From assembly GCA_038243605.1 (NCBI GenBank), contig JBBSQX010000015.1, positions 1 through 64,000 of the forward strand: DNA of 64,000 bases, written 5' to 3'. Under the pieces are notes generated by a model that saw only the letters and a program-made list of their open reading frames with translations, was not told the DNA's origin and ran no database searches. Of this stretch, positions 50,313-59,134 are shown one piece after another. Each line of letters starts with the position of its first letter. Within the stretch, counting starts at the first letter, position 1. The translations under genes and the position numbers were made by a program. The stretch comes from Terrimesophilobacter sp038243605. GTDB lineage: Bacteria; Actinomycetota; Actinomycetes; Actinomycetales; Microbacteriaceae.

Positions 50313-52793
50313 TCACTCGATCTTCTCGATCGGACTGATCTTGATGAGAAGGCGTTTGCGGCCAGCCTTCTCAAACTGCACCTCCGCAACACTCTTGTTG
50401 CCAACACCCGACACCGTCGTCACTTTGCCGTCACCAAAGTCCACGTGCCGGATGCGGTCGCCCACCGCCAGCGTGAGGTCTCCGTTGTCGCGCACCGTGT
50501 TCGTCACACGACTTGCCCATTCTGTCTTGGGGCGCTCAGCGGCGCGCGCCGCGGCCCTCGCACGCGCTGTTGCCCCGGGCCCAGGGGTATCGATCGCGTA
50601 ACCACTCGACCCAGAACCTGAGCCAGCGCCACCTCCCGCGATCGATCGTTCAGCACCAAAGCCCCCCCGCCTGGCGTTGAGGGCGCGTGGCTCTGTGCCT
50701 CCGCGCGAGGTCGCGTTTCCGGGGGACTGTCGCCAGTCAATGAGCTCTACCGGAATCTCTTGCAGGTACCTGCTCGGCATGGCGACAGTGATGTCGCCGA
50801 ACTGTGCACGCGTCATGGCGAGTGAGATGTAGAGTCTGCGCCTGGCCCTGGTGATGCCAACGTAGAACAGTCGGCGTTCCTCTGCAGGGCCACCGGGCTC
50901 ACCCGCAGACATTTGGTGCGGCAACAGACCTTCTTCGACACCGGTGAGGAACACCGCCTCGAATTCGAGCCCCTTGGCGGTGTGAAGGGTCATGAGCGAG
51001 ACCGTTCCGCTGGCGTCATTCAGTTCATCCGCCGCCGCCACGAGCGAGACTTCGGTGAGAAAGTCGAGCAAGGTTCCTGCTGGGTTGTTCTTGCGGAACT
51101 CCCGTGTCACCGCCATGAGTTCTTCAACGTTCTCGGCCCTGGCCTCGTCTTGCGGGTCGCGGCTCGCCCGCAATGCCTCTAGAAAGCCTGTGCGAGTGAG
51201 CAGGTCGGCGAGAATGTCGCCGGGGGCTGTGGTGGCGACCGTCGCCCCCACTTCATCCAGAATGGTCGCAAGCCCTTCGATAGCCCCGGTTACTTTAGGG
51301 CCGAGCCCGAGCTGCCCCACCTCGTGCAGCGCTTCGCGCAACGGGCGACCATCTTTGTCGGCGTGATTCTGCAGTGCCGCCTCTGTCGCCGGACCTATGC
51401 CGCGCTTTGGCACATTCATGATGCGGCGAAGCGCAAGCGAATCGTCAGGGTTCGCGACGGTGATGAGGTACGCCATCGCGTCCTTGATCTCGGCGCGCTC
51501 GTAAAACTTGGTTCCGCCTATGACGCGGTACGGCAGGGCCGATCGAATGAACACGTCTTCAAGAGCTCGGGTCTGCGCATTGGTGCGATAGAACACGGCG
51601 ATATCCCGGTAGTTCATGCCGGTCTCGCGAAGCGTCGCGACCTCGTCGGCAATAAATTGGGCCTCGTCGTGCTGGCTGTACCCGGTGAATCCGACAATCT
51701 TCTCGCCGTCACCGATCGTGGTGAACAGCTTCTTGTCTTTTCGGTCGAAGTTGTTGGAGATGACGGCGTTCGCTGCGCTCAGGATATTTTGGGTCGAGCG
51801 GTAGTTCTGTTCGAGCAGAATCACTTTTGATCGAGGGAAATCCCGCTCAAACTCCACGATATTGCGGATGTCCGCTCCCCGAAAGGCATAAATCGACTGG
51901 TCAGAGTCACCCACGACCGTGAGGGATGCCGGCCCGAGTGGTCGATCATATTCCTTCAACGGCATGCCATCTAACCCGACGGCGCCAGCGAGGTTCTCTG
52001 GCAACGGCGACCGCGTGAGTTCGCGAATCAGCGAGTACTGCGCGTGGTTGGTGTCTTGATACTCGTCAACCAAGATGTGCCGAAAGCGCCGTTGGTACAG
52101 CGCAGCGACGCGGGGGAAGGCGCGAAAAAGGTACACGGTTTGCGCAATGAGGTCGTCGAAGTCGAACGCGTTGGCGCGCGTAAGCTCGCTCGAATAGCGC
52201 CGGAACATCTCCACGAACACTGCCTCAGCTGGGTCGGCGAAGTTCGCGTTTCGCGAGTAGGTCTCCGCATCCTGCAGTTCGTTCTTTGCTTTCGAGATGC
52301 GGCCAGCGACTTTGCTCACGGTGAACCCGAATGTGTCAGCATCGAGACTTTTGATGATCCGTTTGATGAGCGCACGCGAGTCACCGGAGTCGTAGATGGT
52401 GAAGCTCTTTTTGTAGCCGAACGCCTCGGCTTCCCTTCGCAGAATGCGCACGCACGCGGAGTGGAACGTGGAGATCCACATTCCCTCTGCTGCCTTACCA
52501 ATGAGCGATTCAACCCGCTCGCGCATTTCTGCCGCGGCCTTATTCGTGAACGTAATGGCGAGAATTTGGCTCGGCCACGCGTCGCGCGTCTCAATGAGGT
52601 GCGCAATGCGGCGGGTGAGCACGCTCGTCTTACCCGAGCCGGCGCCCGCCACAATGAGCAATGCTTCGCCGCGGAACACGACGGCTTCGCGCTGCTGTGG
52701 GTTCAGCCCTTCCAGCAATCTTGAATCGATATCGGGGGTCGAAAAACCGCTGGGGGAAGACTCGGAGTCCGGCAACTCAGGGATGAAGGTCAT
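50313..52793 (-). CDS. pcrA: ATP-dependent DNA helicase PcrA/UvrD
   Basis: An 826-residue superfamily 1A 3'-5' helicase for DNA repair and removal of recombination proteins. Motifs are LIVAGAGSGKTSVLTRRIAH (I), ILVDEYQDTNHAQY (II), VVGDSDQSIYAFRGADIRNI (III), LEQNYRST (IV) and TLHTAKGLEFEAVFLTGVEE (V). The C-terminus ends in a Tudor-like domain for RNA polymerase contact (VGDRIRHVDFGDGKVTTVSG), typical of PcrA. A Gly/Ser-rich linker precedes it. Confidence 0.95.
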   Translation of the reverse strand: MTFIPELPDSESSPSGFSTPDIDSRLLEGLNPQQREAVVFRGEALLIVAGAGSGKTSVLTRRIAHLIETRDAWPSQILAITFTNKAAAEMRERVESLIGKAAEGMWISTFHSACVRILRREAEAFGYKKSFTIYDSGDSRALIKRIIKSLDADTFGFTVSKVAGRISKAKNELQDAETYSRNANFADPAEAVFVEMFRRYSSELTRANAFDFDDLIAQTVYLFRAFPRVAALYQRRFRHILVDEYQDTNHAQYSLIRELTRSPLPENLAGAVGLDGMPLKEYDRPLGPASLTVVGDSDQSIYAFRGADIRNIVEFERDFPRSKVILLEQNYRSTQNILSAANAVISNNFDRKDKKLFTTIGDGEKIVGFTGYSQHDEAQFIADEVATLRETGMNYRDIAVFYRTNAQTRALEDVFIRSALPYRVIGGTKFYERAEIKDAMAYLITVANPDDSLALRRIMNVPKRGIGPATEAALQNHADKDGRPLREALHEVGQLGLGPKVTGAIEGLATILDEVGATVATTAPGDILADLLTRTGFLEALRASRDPQDEARAENVEELMAVTREFRKNNPAGTLLDFLTEVSLVAAADELNDASGTVSLMTLHTAKGLEFEAVFLTGVEEGLLPHQMSAGEPGGPAEERRLFYVGITRARRRLYISLAMTRAQFGDITVAMPSRYLQEIPVELIDWRQSPGNATSRGGTEPRALNARRGGFGAERSIAGGGAGSGSGSSGYAIDTPGPGATARARAAARAAERPKTEWASRVTNTVRDNGDLTLAVGDRIRHVDFGDGKVTTVSGVGNKSVAEVQFEKAGRKRLLIKISPIEKIE

Positions 52794-52863
52794 ATCTCGT
52801 CAATTGTAGGCTCGACCCACGACGCGCCCCGAAACACCTCCAGCACTGTGCAAGAGTTTCACC

Positions 52864-53286
52864 ATGGCCAGCACCTTTTTTCTCCACCAGCCCGCTCGAC
52901 GTATCACCGTGTCTGGGTCACTGGACCGCGCCATGGAGACGCTCATCTCACAGTTCGTGGCCAACGAATTTCGACTCAAAACTGCGCCGGGCACATACCC
53001 GGCAACGCTCACATATGGCAATGTCTTCGGCTCGATGTTCTTCACAGAACTCTGGTTTATCCCCGGCGCACTTGGCAAGTTGGTCAAGTACGCGCGGGTG
53101 CACATCGGCCGTGATGAGCGTTCGGCAAACTCCATCATTGTGGTGTTGGCGGAAGGCTCCTTTGAGTTCCAACTGAAGTCAATCTTTATGCTCGCAACCG
53201 ATGGAAGCCTGGCCGCGCTTCAGGGCGCAGGCGTGCTGATCAACGCAAGTCCACTCATGACAGCACGAGAACTGAAGAACTCGTAG
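52864..53286 (+). CDS. Hypothetical protein, 140 residues
   Basis: I do not recognise this protein. It is soluble, with alternating strands and helices (ASTFFLHQPARRITVSG, ANEFRLKTAPGTYPATLTYG, SIIVVLAEGSFEFQLKSIFM) and no membrane segment. A near-consensus box AAGAGT lies 6 bases before the ATG, in keeping with other leaderless starts here. It is divergent from pcrA. Codon use resembles the neighbours, so it is probably real. Confidence 0.6.
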   Translation: MASTFFLHQPARRITVSGSLDRAMETLISQFVANEFRLKTAPGTYPATLTYGNVFGSMFFTELWFIPGALGKLVKYARVHIGRDERSANSIIVVLAEGSFEFQLKSIFMLATDGSLAALQGAGVLINASPLMTARELKNS

Positions 53287-53348
53287 CCTGCATGGTTCTC
53301 GTTACGGCGGTGGCACCGACCGCACAGATGGCATGCGGTGACTGATCG

Positions 53349-54350
53349 TCAGAGCGTGTCGCGAGCCTCAATAGCGAGATCGGGCTGATCGGTAAAAACG
53401 CCGTCAAGGCCAGTGCGCATGATCATCTGGAACTCGTCACGCCATGCCCCAAATTCTCCCGCCGCTTTTCCGCGCTGAAAGTTCTTCGCAAGAAAATGAT
53501 TCTCTGCGCGCAGGGTCCAACAGAATACCGCCAGCCCTGCGGCGTGCGCGCGCTGAACCAGGCCGTTCGTTCCGGTGACGTTGCCAGCCTTGTCGGCAAC
53601 CAAAAGCATCCGCTTATCAACGCTGATGCCGTGAAACTCGGATGCGGCAAGGCCCGAAAGCCCGTCGTCAGTGAGGTACGACGCGAACGTGGCGGCACCG
53701 CTCCCGTTGGCCGCAATCTCGTCGGCGGGTGCACCGGCGGATTCTAAAAGGAACACGTACTTCGCCTGCACTCCCCGCGCACGAATCTGCCGGAGTACCG
53801 TCGTTTCGAAACACTCCACCGTGAGCCTTGGGTCCTTACTCCACCCCGCAGAACTCAACTCGGCAGCAAAAAGCTCGTCAAGTGGTAGCCCAATCGACTC
53901 GAAGTACGCCGCGTGCTTGATTTCCGCAACGAGCCCGACATTGCCGCACTCGTCAAGAATCTGAAGAAGGTCGGTCAGGCGAAGGATGCCTTCCTCTCCA
54001 TCGAAGGCCCGACCGCGAAGTTTGGGAACCCGCTCGCCGACGCGCAGCTTTCGCAGCTCAGTCCACGTGAAATCTTCCGTGAACCAGCCGGTGATCTTCT
54101 GCCCGTCGACGACTTTGGTCGTTTTGCGGTCCGCAAACTCGCGGTGTATGGCAACATCTGTCGTGCCAGAGATCTCATTCTCGTGGCGCAGCACCAGCAC
54201 GCCATCTTTTGTGGCAACGATGTCAGGCTCTATGGCATCCGCTCCGAGACGGCAGGCAAGCTCGTATGCAGAACGGCTGTGCTCTGGGCGATAGCCGCTG
54301 GCGCCCCTGTGCGCGATCACCAGGGGTCGAGGGTTTGACACGTTTTGCAC
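53349..54350 (-). CDS. Glycerophosphodiester phosphodiesterase
   Basis: A 333-residue GDPD-family enzyme that cleaves glycerophosphodiesters to glycerol 3-phosphate and an alcohol. VIAHRGASGYRPEHSRSAY gives the catalytic HRG, IEPDIVATKDGVLVLRHENE the metal-binding Glu/Asp and second His; the barrel closes with GLDGVFTDQPDLAIEA. There is no signal peptide, so it acts in the cytoplasm. GTG start 6 bases after TAGCGT. Its product would feed the GlpD encoded 6 kb away. Confidence 0.92.
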   Translation of the reverse strand: MQNVSNPRPLVIAHRGASGYRPEHSRSAYELACRLGADAIEPDIVATKDGVLVLRHENEISGTTDVAIHREFADRKTTKVVDGQKITGWFTEDFTWTELRKLRVGERVPKLRGRAFDGEEGILRLTDLLQILDECGNVGLVAEIKHAAYFESIGLPLDELFAAELSSAGWSKDPRLTVECFETTVLRQIRARGVQAKYVFLLESAGAPADEIAANGSGAATFASYLTDDGLSGLAASEFHGISVDKRMLLVADKAGNVTGTNGLVQRAHAAGLAVFCWTLRAENHFLAKNFQRGKAAGEFGAWRDEFQMIMRTGLDGVFTDQPDLAIEARDTL

Positions 54351-54356
54351 AGTGCA

Positions 54357-54362
54357 ACGCTA
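54357..54362 (-). promoter_or_regulatory. -10 box TAGCGT of the glycerophosphodiesterase gene (leaderless)
   Basis: TAGCGT on the minus strand is 6 bases from the GTG. The divergent plus-strand box at 54381 is only 18 bases away, so the two promoters overlap. Confidence 0.5.
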
Positions 54363-54380
54363 CGCGATACCCACTGTTGA

Positions 54381-54386
54381 TAGCCT
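54381..54386 (+). promoter_or_regulatory. -10 box TAGCCT of the zinc-ribbon gene (leaderless)
   Basis: TAGCCT is followed by 7 bases and the ATG at 54394; no ribosome site is seen. Confidence 0.45.
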
Positions 54387-54393
54387 GCTGATC

Positions 54394-54642
54394 ATGGAAC
54401 ACTGCGCGAGTTGTGAACGCGAACTCGCCGCTCACTGGAATTTCTGCGTCTATTGCGGTCGGCCGTTTGCGGCCGCCACACAGCCAAAACCCGCAGCCGC
54501 CCCCATCGAGACCGATAGCGGTCATGGTGAACCTCGTCAGCGCAAATACGACGGAGCATTCTGGGTCGGTGTCGGGATGGGCGCGCTCGGCCTCGTGCTC
54601 ATCGTTTACGCCGCAGTGCAGATCTATGGGTCACAGGTGTAG
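54394..54642 (+). CDS. Small zinc-ribbon membrane protein
   Basis: An 82-residue protein with an N-terminal zinc ribbon made of EHCASCERELAAHWNFCVYC (two C-x-x-C pairs), a polar Pro/Ala linker, and one C-terminal helix (WVGVGMGALGLVLIVYAAVQ). The ribbon should be cytoplasmic. The function is unknown. An upstream in-frame ATG would add 14 residues but lies inside the promoter. Confidence 0.7.
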   Translation: MEHCASCERELAAHWNFCVYCGRPFAAATQPKPAAAPIETDSGHGEPRQRKYDGAFWVGVGMGALGLVLIVYAAVQIYGSQV

Positions 54643-54750
54643 AACAAACTCAGCCTTGGGCGAACGTGACCTGCTTTTCGGGGCAATACCAAGTGTTTCG
54701 CGATAGGTTAACGACAATCGCGATTCCCCCTAATTAAGACAGAGGAAACC

Positions 54751-55563
54751 ATGGCGTCATCGAACCCGGCCTTTTCAAAATCACCTGCCTTCTCGGCAAG
54801 TGCTGCCAAGGCAGCCCAGTTGATGAAGCCTGACACCAGCAACATGACTGCTGAGCAGCTCACGAAGCTGTACTCGCAGCCGTCCGCGAACGCGGTCGAC
54901 ACCGACCGCATGGGTTACGAAGACACGATCATGAAGATCGTCGTGAGCTTCGCCATTCTGCTCGGTGGTGCGGGCGTCGGTTGGTTTATGCCGTTGCTGG
55001 CCATCCCCGCGATGATCATCGGATTCGTTCTCGCGCTCGTCAACATCTTCAAGAAGAAGCCGTCCCCGGTGCTTGTTCTTGCGTACGCCGCGGTGGAGGG
55101 TGTGTTTGTCGGTGGGATCACCGCCTTCTTCGAAGCCCGCTACCCCGGAATCGCTGTGCAAGCAGTGCTTGGTACGTTCACTGTCGTCGGTGTCACCCTC
55201 GCGCTGTTCGCGAGCGGCAAAGTGCGCGCATCGAAGAAAGCCACCAAGGTTTTTCTCATCGCGATGGTCGGCTATGCCGTCTTTTCGGTGATCAACCTCA
55301 TTCTGATGGTCACAGGTGCCAACGACCAGCCATTTGGCATGCGCAGCTTTGAGATCTTCGGAATCCCACTCGGCCTGATCCTCGGCGTGTTTGTCATCCT
55401 GCTCGCTGCGTACTCGCTCGTGCTCGACTTCGACCGCATCAAGACCGGCGTGGAGCGCGGAGCACCGCGCATCTTCGGATGGACGGCAGCGTTTGGCATC
55501 ATCCTCACCGTCGTGTGGCTGTACCTGGAGATCCTGCGCCTGCTCGCTATCATGCGCAACTAG
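54751..55563 (+). CDS. Bax inhibitor-1/YccA-family membrane protein
   Basis: A 270-residue protein with seven hydrophobic segments after a polar N-terminal tail. AYAAVEGVFVGGITAFFEAR, VGVTLALFASGKVRASKK and AAYSLVLDFDRIKTGVERGA carry the conserved acidic residues of the family, which includes pH-sensitive calcium-leak channels. AGAGGAAA precedes the ATG. It may follow the zinc-ribbon gene in the same transcript, 108 bases downstream. Confidence 0.87.
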   Translation: MASSNPAFSKSPAFSASAAKAAQLMKPDTSNMTAEQLTKLYSQPSANAVDTDRMGYEDTIMKIVVSFAILLGGAGVGWFMPLLAIPAMIIGFVLALVNIFKKKPSPVLVLAYAAVEGVFVGGITAFFEARYPGIAVQAVLGTFTVVGVTLALFASGKVRASKKATKVFLIAMVGYAVFSVINLILMVTGANDQPFGMRSFEIFGIPLGLILGVFVILLAAYSLVLDFDRIKTGVERGAPRIFGWTAAFGIILTVVWLYLEILRLLAIMRN

Positions 55564-55567
55564 TTTG

Positions 55568-56260
55568 CTAGCGGCTCGTCAACACCGCTTTGCCGTCCCA
55601 CGAAGCGGCAAGACCTGGCGCCGCAATACTGATCCCGGAAGCACGGAACTCATCAAGGGTGACGCAGTTCATTTGGCTGAGATGACCCTTTTGCTCTGTC
55701 GTCGCGATGAGGCACAAACCGGTCGTACCTTGCTGTGCAATCCACACTCTCACCGGTGCCATATTTTGGGTGTAGACGAGCCTGACCTGACTCGAATCAA
55801 TTCCCTGCGTCGTTAGGTTGCCCGGATAAGGGACACACGTCACTTCACCGCGCGTAATAGCGTCGTCAGTGGCATCCGCGAAGAGAAGGCACAGCTTTTT
55901 GTCGGTGCGGCCAACCCACACATCCCCACCGCCCACCCCGTGGAGTGCAAATCTCACATCCTGCGAGCCAATATCATTGTGCTGCAAAACCCCCAGAGAC
56001 GCGAAAGAAGCTGAGGCCGTAAAGGGTGGGTCAAACCACATAGTGGCAGCGGCAACACTGGCGTGCGATTGCTCGTTTGCGGTGCCCGTTGTCGGATCGG
56101 GGTGTGACGCCAACGACGCCACAACCACGGTGCCGACGATGCCGAGCGCGACGCACGAAAGAGTGATGGGGATCAGCCAACCGGGCCGCCCCCTTCGCCC
56201 TGTGGCAGGCGCACGTTCGGTAACCTCAGGTGTGACGTGTTCGCGTTGCTCGTCAGTCAT
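55568..56260 (-). CDS. Membrane-anchored protein with two paired-Cys modules (paralog B)
   Basis: A 230-residue protein of unknown function: short cytoplasmic tail, one helix (LIPITLSCVALGIVGTVVVA), then an external part with two copies of a module. Copy 1 has VWVGRTDKKLCLLFAD then TC; copy 2 has VWIAQQGTTGLCLIATT then MNCVTLDEFRASGI. The cysteines are spaced to form one disulfide per module. Its ATG overlaps the stop of the upstream paralog (ATGA). I recognise no known domain. Confidence 0.72.
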   Translation of the reverse strand: MTDEQREHVTPEVTERAPATGRRGRPGWLIPITLSCVALGIVGTVVVASLASHPDPTTGTANEQSHASVAAATMWFDPPFTASASFASLGVLQHNDIGSQDVRFALHGVGGGDVWVGRTDKKLCLLFADATDDAITRGEVTCVPYPGNLTTQGIDSSQVRLVYTQNMAPVRVWIAQQGTTGLCLIATTEQKGHLSQMNCVTLDEFRASGISIAAPGLAASWDGKAVLTSR

Positions 56261-57411
56261 TGCGTAACGTTCGTCTCGACGCCTGCGCCACCCCACCATG
56301 AGATCATGGTTGGGGTAAAAATAATGACCCCAAATTTCTCAAACTCTGCGATGGTGGCGCAGCTTTTCTGGCTGACTTCCGTGGGCTTGTCAAAGCTGAG
56401 GAAACAGAAACCTGCCGTTCCCTCCTGCGCAAGCCACAGGCTTTGTCCGCCATTCGTGAAGATAAGCCGCACCTGGCTCTGATCAAAACCCAGCCTTCCC
56501 AGCATTTCACTGTCGGGAAAGGCATCCTCTGCTGTGGCGGTGCGACTGAAAAACGACGTGGCAGCGCCGACGTCACCTGGGCCCTGCTCTGGCACTGAAA
56601 CCGAGGATCCTGATCCTATCGAACCGGTGTGAAACATAGTCACGATGATGGTGCCCCCGAGCCACTGAAACATGGCGTCGTTGGCGTCGAGAGACAACCC
56701 TCTCGCCACGAACTGGTCCCGGTAGATACATTCTGCAGTTCCCTTCGAATCTGAACCGGCATACAGAAGACACAAATTCTTGTCTGTGCGGCCAATCCAA
56801 ATGCCCCCGATGCTCGTGGACCTCACGTTCTCGGCATCAATGCCATTGGACTCCAACACCTGTGGATCCGGAAAAGCATCCGCTGGTGTGAACGGAGCAT
56901 AGAACCAGGAATCTGCGAGTTGAATGTCGCCGGCGAAGAGCCATTCGCTATCGCCGCTCACAACCTCCGAGCCTTGCTCAGCCTGGGGCGTGGGGGAAGC
57001 GACGGGATCGAGCTGACCTGTGCTGCCCAATGCGCCGAGCGTTCCCAGCAGAAGCGAACCCACCACAACCGGAGCCAACCAACCGATACGGATGCGTCGC
57101 CGCCAGAGCGATAGTTCCTCGGCGTAATGCTGAATGACACCATCACCATCACCATCACCACCGCGAGCATCTGCATCTTCATCTGAGTCGGCCTCACCTA
57201 GGAGTTCAGAAAACTCGTCCCGTGAATAGCCAGCATCACCCGGATGCTGTGGCTCAGGTTCTGATTCGAGATTTGCGGCGACGGTTGCTGCACGCTCCTG
57301 CGCATCAAGCTCACGCAGGGCTTCTTCGGCCGCAGCGCGCTCCTCCGGAGTCGCATCAGGCCCGAAGGCGATGCGCTTCAGCCGGTCAATCGCCTCCAGT
57401 TCTTCGCTCAC
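56257..57411 (-). CDS. Membrane-anchored protein with two paired-Cys modules (paralog A)
   Basis: A 384-residue paralog of the next gene. It has an acidic cytoplasmic N-terminus (DPDATPEERAAAEEALRELD and an Asp-Gly run), one helix (GWLAPVVVGSLLLGTLGALG), and two external modules: GIWIGRTDKNLCLLYAG then AEC, and SLWLAQEGTAGFCFLSF then KSCATIAEFEKFGV. I chose the GTG at 57411; the frame stays open to 57495, but that upstream part is a strong hairpin following guaA and is unlikely to be coding. Function unknown. Confidence 0.68.
   Translation of the reverse strand: MSEELEAIDRLKRIAFGPDATPEERAAAEEALRELDAQERAATVAANLESEPEPQHPGDAGYSRDEFSELLGEADSDEDADARGGDGDGDGVIQHYAEELSLWRRRIRIGWLAPVVVGSLLLGTLGALGSTGQLDPVASPTPQAEQGSEVVSGDSEWLFAGDIQLADSWFYAPFTPADAFPDPQVLESNGIDAENVRSTSIGGIWIGRTDKNLCLLYAGSDSKGTAECIYRDQFVARGLSLDANDAMFQWLGGTIIVTMFHTGSIGSGSSVSVPEQGPGDVGAATSFFSRTATAEDAFPDSEMLGRLGFDQSQVRLIFTNGGQSLWLAQEGTAGFCFLSFDKPTEVSQKSCATIAEFEKFGVIIFTPTMISWWGGAGVETNVTQ
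57139..57156. repeat. Hexamer repeat ACCATC x3
   Basis: Three exact hexamers inside paralog A encode a short Asp-Gly run on the minus strand, in the acidic cytoplasmic segment. Confidence 0.8.
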
Positions 57412-57459
57412 CCTCGATGACCGGGCATCCAAGAAAGGGTGCTCCCGGGGTGTCGAGTT

Positions 57460-57502
57460 ATGGCGTGTGGGGTCGCCCCTGCGGGGCCACCCCACACGCC
57501 AT
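57460..57502 (-). terminator. Strong hairpin downstream of guaA
   Basis: A 14-base perfect stem (57460-57473 with 57489-57502), a single C-C mismatch, then a further GCCCC/GGGGC stem closed by a TGC loop. It lies 64 bases after the guaA stop and before the paralog A start, so it probably ends the guaA transcript. No T run is visible. Confidence 0.7.
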
Positions 57503-57565
57503 TGTCTGAGCTGAGGAGGGAATTGCCTTTCTTGGAATCCCCAACCATTGCCGAGCGAAGAACGA

Positions 57566-59134
57566 CTACTCCCACTCGATAGTTCCCGGCGGCTTGGAGG
57601 TCACGTCGAGCACGACGCGGTTCACGCCATCTACCTCATTCGTGATGCGGTTCGAGATACGCGCGAGCACGTCATAAGGAAGGCGAGACCAGTCTGCCGT
57701 CATGGCATCCTCTGAGGACACCGGCCGCAACACGATCGGGTGCCCGTAGGTGCGACCATCGCCTTGCACCCCAACGGAGCGCACGTCGGCGAGCAGCACA
57801 ACAGGGCACTGCCAGATCTCGTTATCGAGGCCCGCGGCGCTCAGCTCAGCGCGGGCTATCGCATCCGCCTGCCGCAAGAGCTCCAGTCGTTCCCGCGTCA
57901 CCTCGCCGACAATGCGGATGCCGAGGCCTGGGCCGGGGAACGGCTGCCGGCCAACGATCGCTTCAGGCAGCCCGAGTTCGCGGCCAATCGCGCGCACTTC
58001 GTCTTTGAACAGGGTGCGCAGCGGCTCCACAAGTTTGAACTGCAGGTCTTCTGGTAGCCCGCCTACGTTGTGGTGGCTCTTAATGTTCGCGGTGCCGGAG
58101 CCTCCGCCGGACTCCACGACATCCGGGTACAGGGTGCCCTGCACCAAGAACTTGATGGCCTCGCCATCGGCCTGCGCTTCACGCACGAGTTCGTCTGCCG
58201 CGGTTTCGAAGCACCGGATGAACTCCCGGCCAATGATCTTGCGTTTCGTCTCTGGGTCAGTGACTCCGGCAAGCGCGTCAAGGAACTGGTCGACGGCATC
58301 GACCGTGACGAGCCTCACACCGGTGGAGGCAACGAAGTCTTCTTCAACTTGGCGCCGCTCGTCCTGCCGCAGCAGGCCGTGGTCGACGAAGATGCAAATG
58401 AGTTGGTCGCCGACGGCTTCGTGCACGATTGCGGCAGCGACCGCGGAATCGACGCCACCGGAGAGGCCACAGATTACGCGGTCAGATCCGACCTGCTCAC
58501 GAATGCGCGCCACCTGGTCGGCGATCACGTTATCGCTCGTCCAGTCGGCCGGGATGCCCGCAGCGTCGTGCAGAAAGTTTTCGAGCACTCCCTGCCCAAA
58601 CTCGGAATGCTTCACCTCTGGGTGCCACTGCACCCCATACAGTTTTCGCTCATCGTTGGCGAAGGCAGCCACCGGCGTGGAGCCACTCGAGGCGAGAACG
58701 GTGAAACCTTCTGGCGCTGCAGAGACAGAGTCACCGTGACTCATCCATGCCGTCTGGGCGAGTGGTTGCCCGGCAAGAAGCGGGCCATCCTCTCCCGTGA
58801 GAGTGACAGCGGTCGCACCATATTCCCGCTGGCCCGTGCGCGAAACTTCTCCGCCGAGCTGCTTCGCCATCACCTGAAATCCGTAGCAAATACCGAGCAC
58901 GGGAACACCCAGTTCAAGAATGCCGGCGTCAAGCCCGGGAGATCCGCCCTCGTACACGCTCGACGGGCCGCCGCTCAAAATCACGGCGGCAGGTTTGCGC
59001 TCGGCTATCTCAGCCGCCGTAATTGTGTGCGGCACGATTTCGGAATACACGTTCGCTTCGCGCACCCTGCGAGCAATCAACTGGGCGTACTGTGCGCCAA
59101 AGTCGACGACGAGAACTGGGCCGTGGTCGCTCAC
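57566..59134 (-). CDS. guaA: GMP synthase (glutamine-hydrolysing)
   Basis: GuaA aminates XMP to GMP. The N-terminal glutaminase has Cys in LGICYGFQVMA and His-Glu in QWHPEVKHSEFG; the PP-loop is ICGLSGGVDSAVAAA; the C-terminal dimer domain ends VDGVNRVVLDVTSKPPGTIE. Length 522 is normal. Its start overlaps the DUF3817 stop (ATGA). Confidence 0.97.
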   Translation of the reverse strand: MSDHGPVLVVDFGAQYAQLIARRVREANVYSEIVPHTITAAEIAERKPAAVILSGGPSSVYEGGSPGLDAGILELGVPVLGICYGFQVMAKQLGGEVSRTGQREYGATAVTLTGEDGPLLAGQPLAQTAWMSHGDSVSAAPEGFTVLASSGSTPVAAFANDERKLYGVQWHPEVKHSEFGQGVLENFLHDAAGIPADWTSDNVIADQVARIREQVGSDRVICGLSGGVDSAVAAAIVHEAVGDQLICIFVDHGLLRQDERRQVEEDFVASTGVRLVTVDAVDQFLDALAGVTDPETKRKIIGREFIRCFETAADELVREAQADGEAIKFLVQGTLYPDVVESGGGSGTANIKSHHNVGGLPEDLQFKLVEPLRTLFKDEVRAIGRELGLPEAIVGRQPFPGPGLGIRIVGEVTRERLELLRQADAIARAELSAAGLDNEIWQCPVVLLADVRSVGVQGDGRTYGHPIVLRPVSSEDAMTADWSRLPYDVLARISNRITNEVDGVNRVVLDVTSKPPGTIEWE

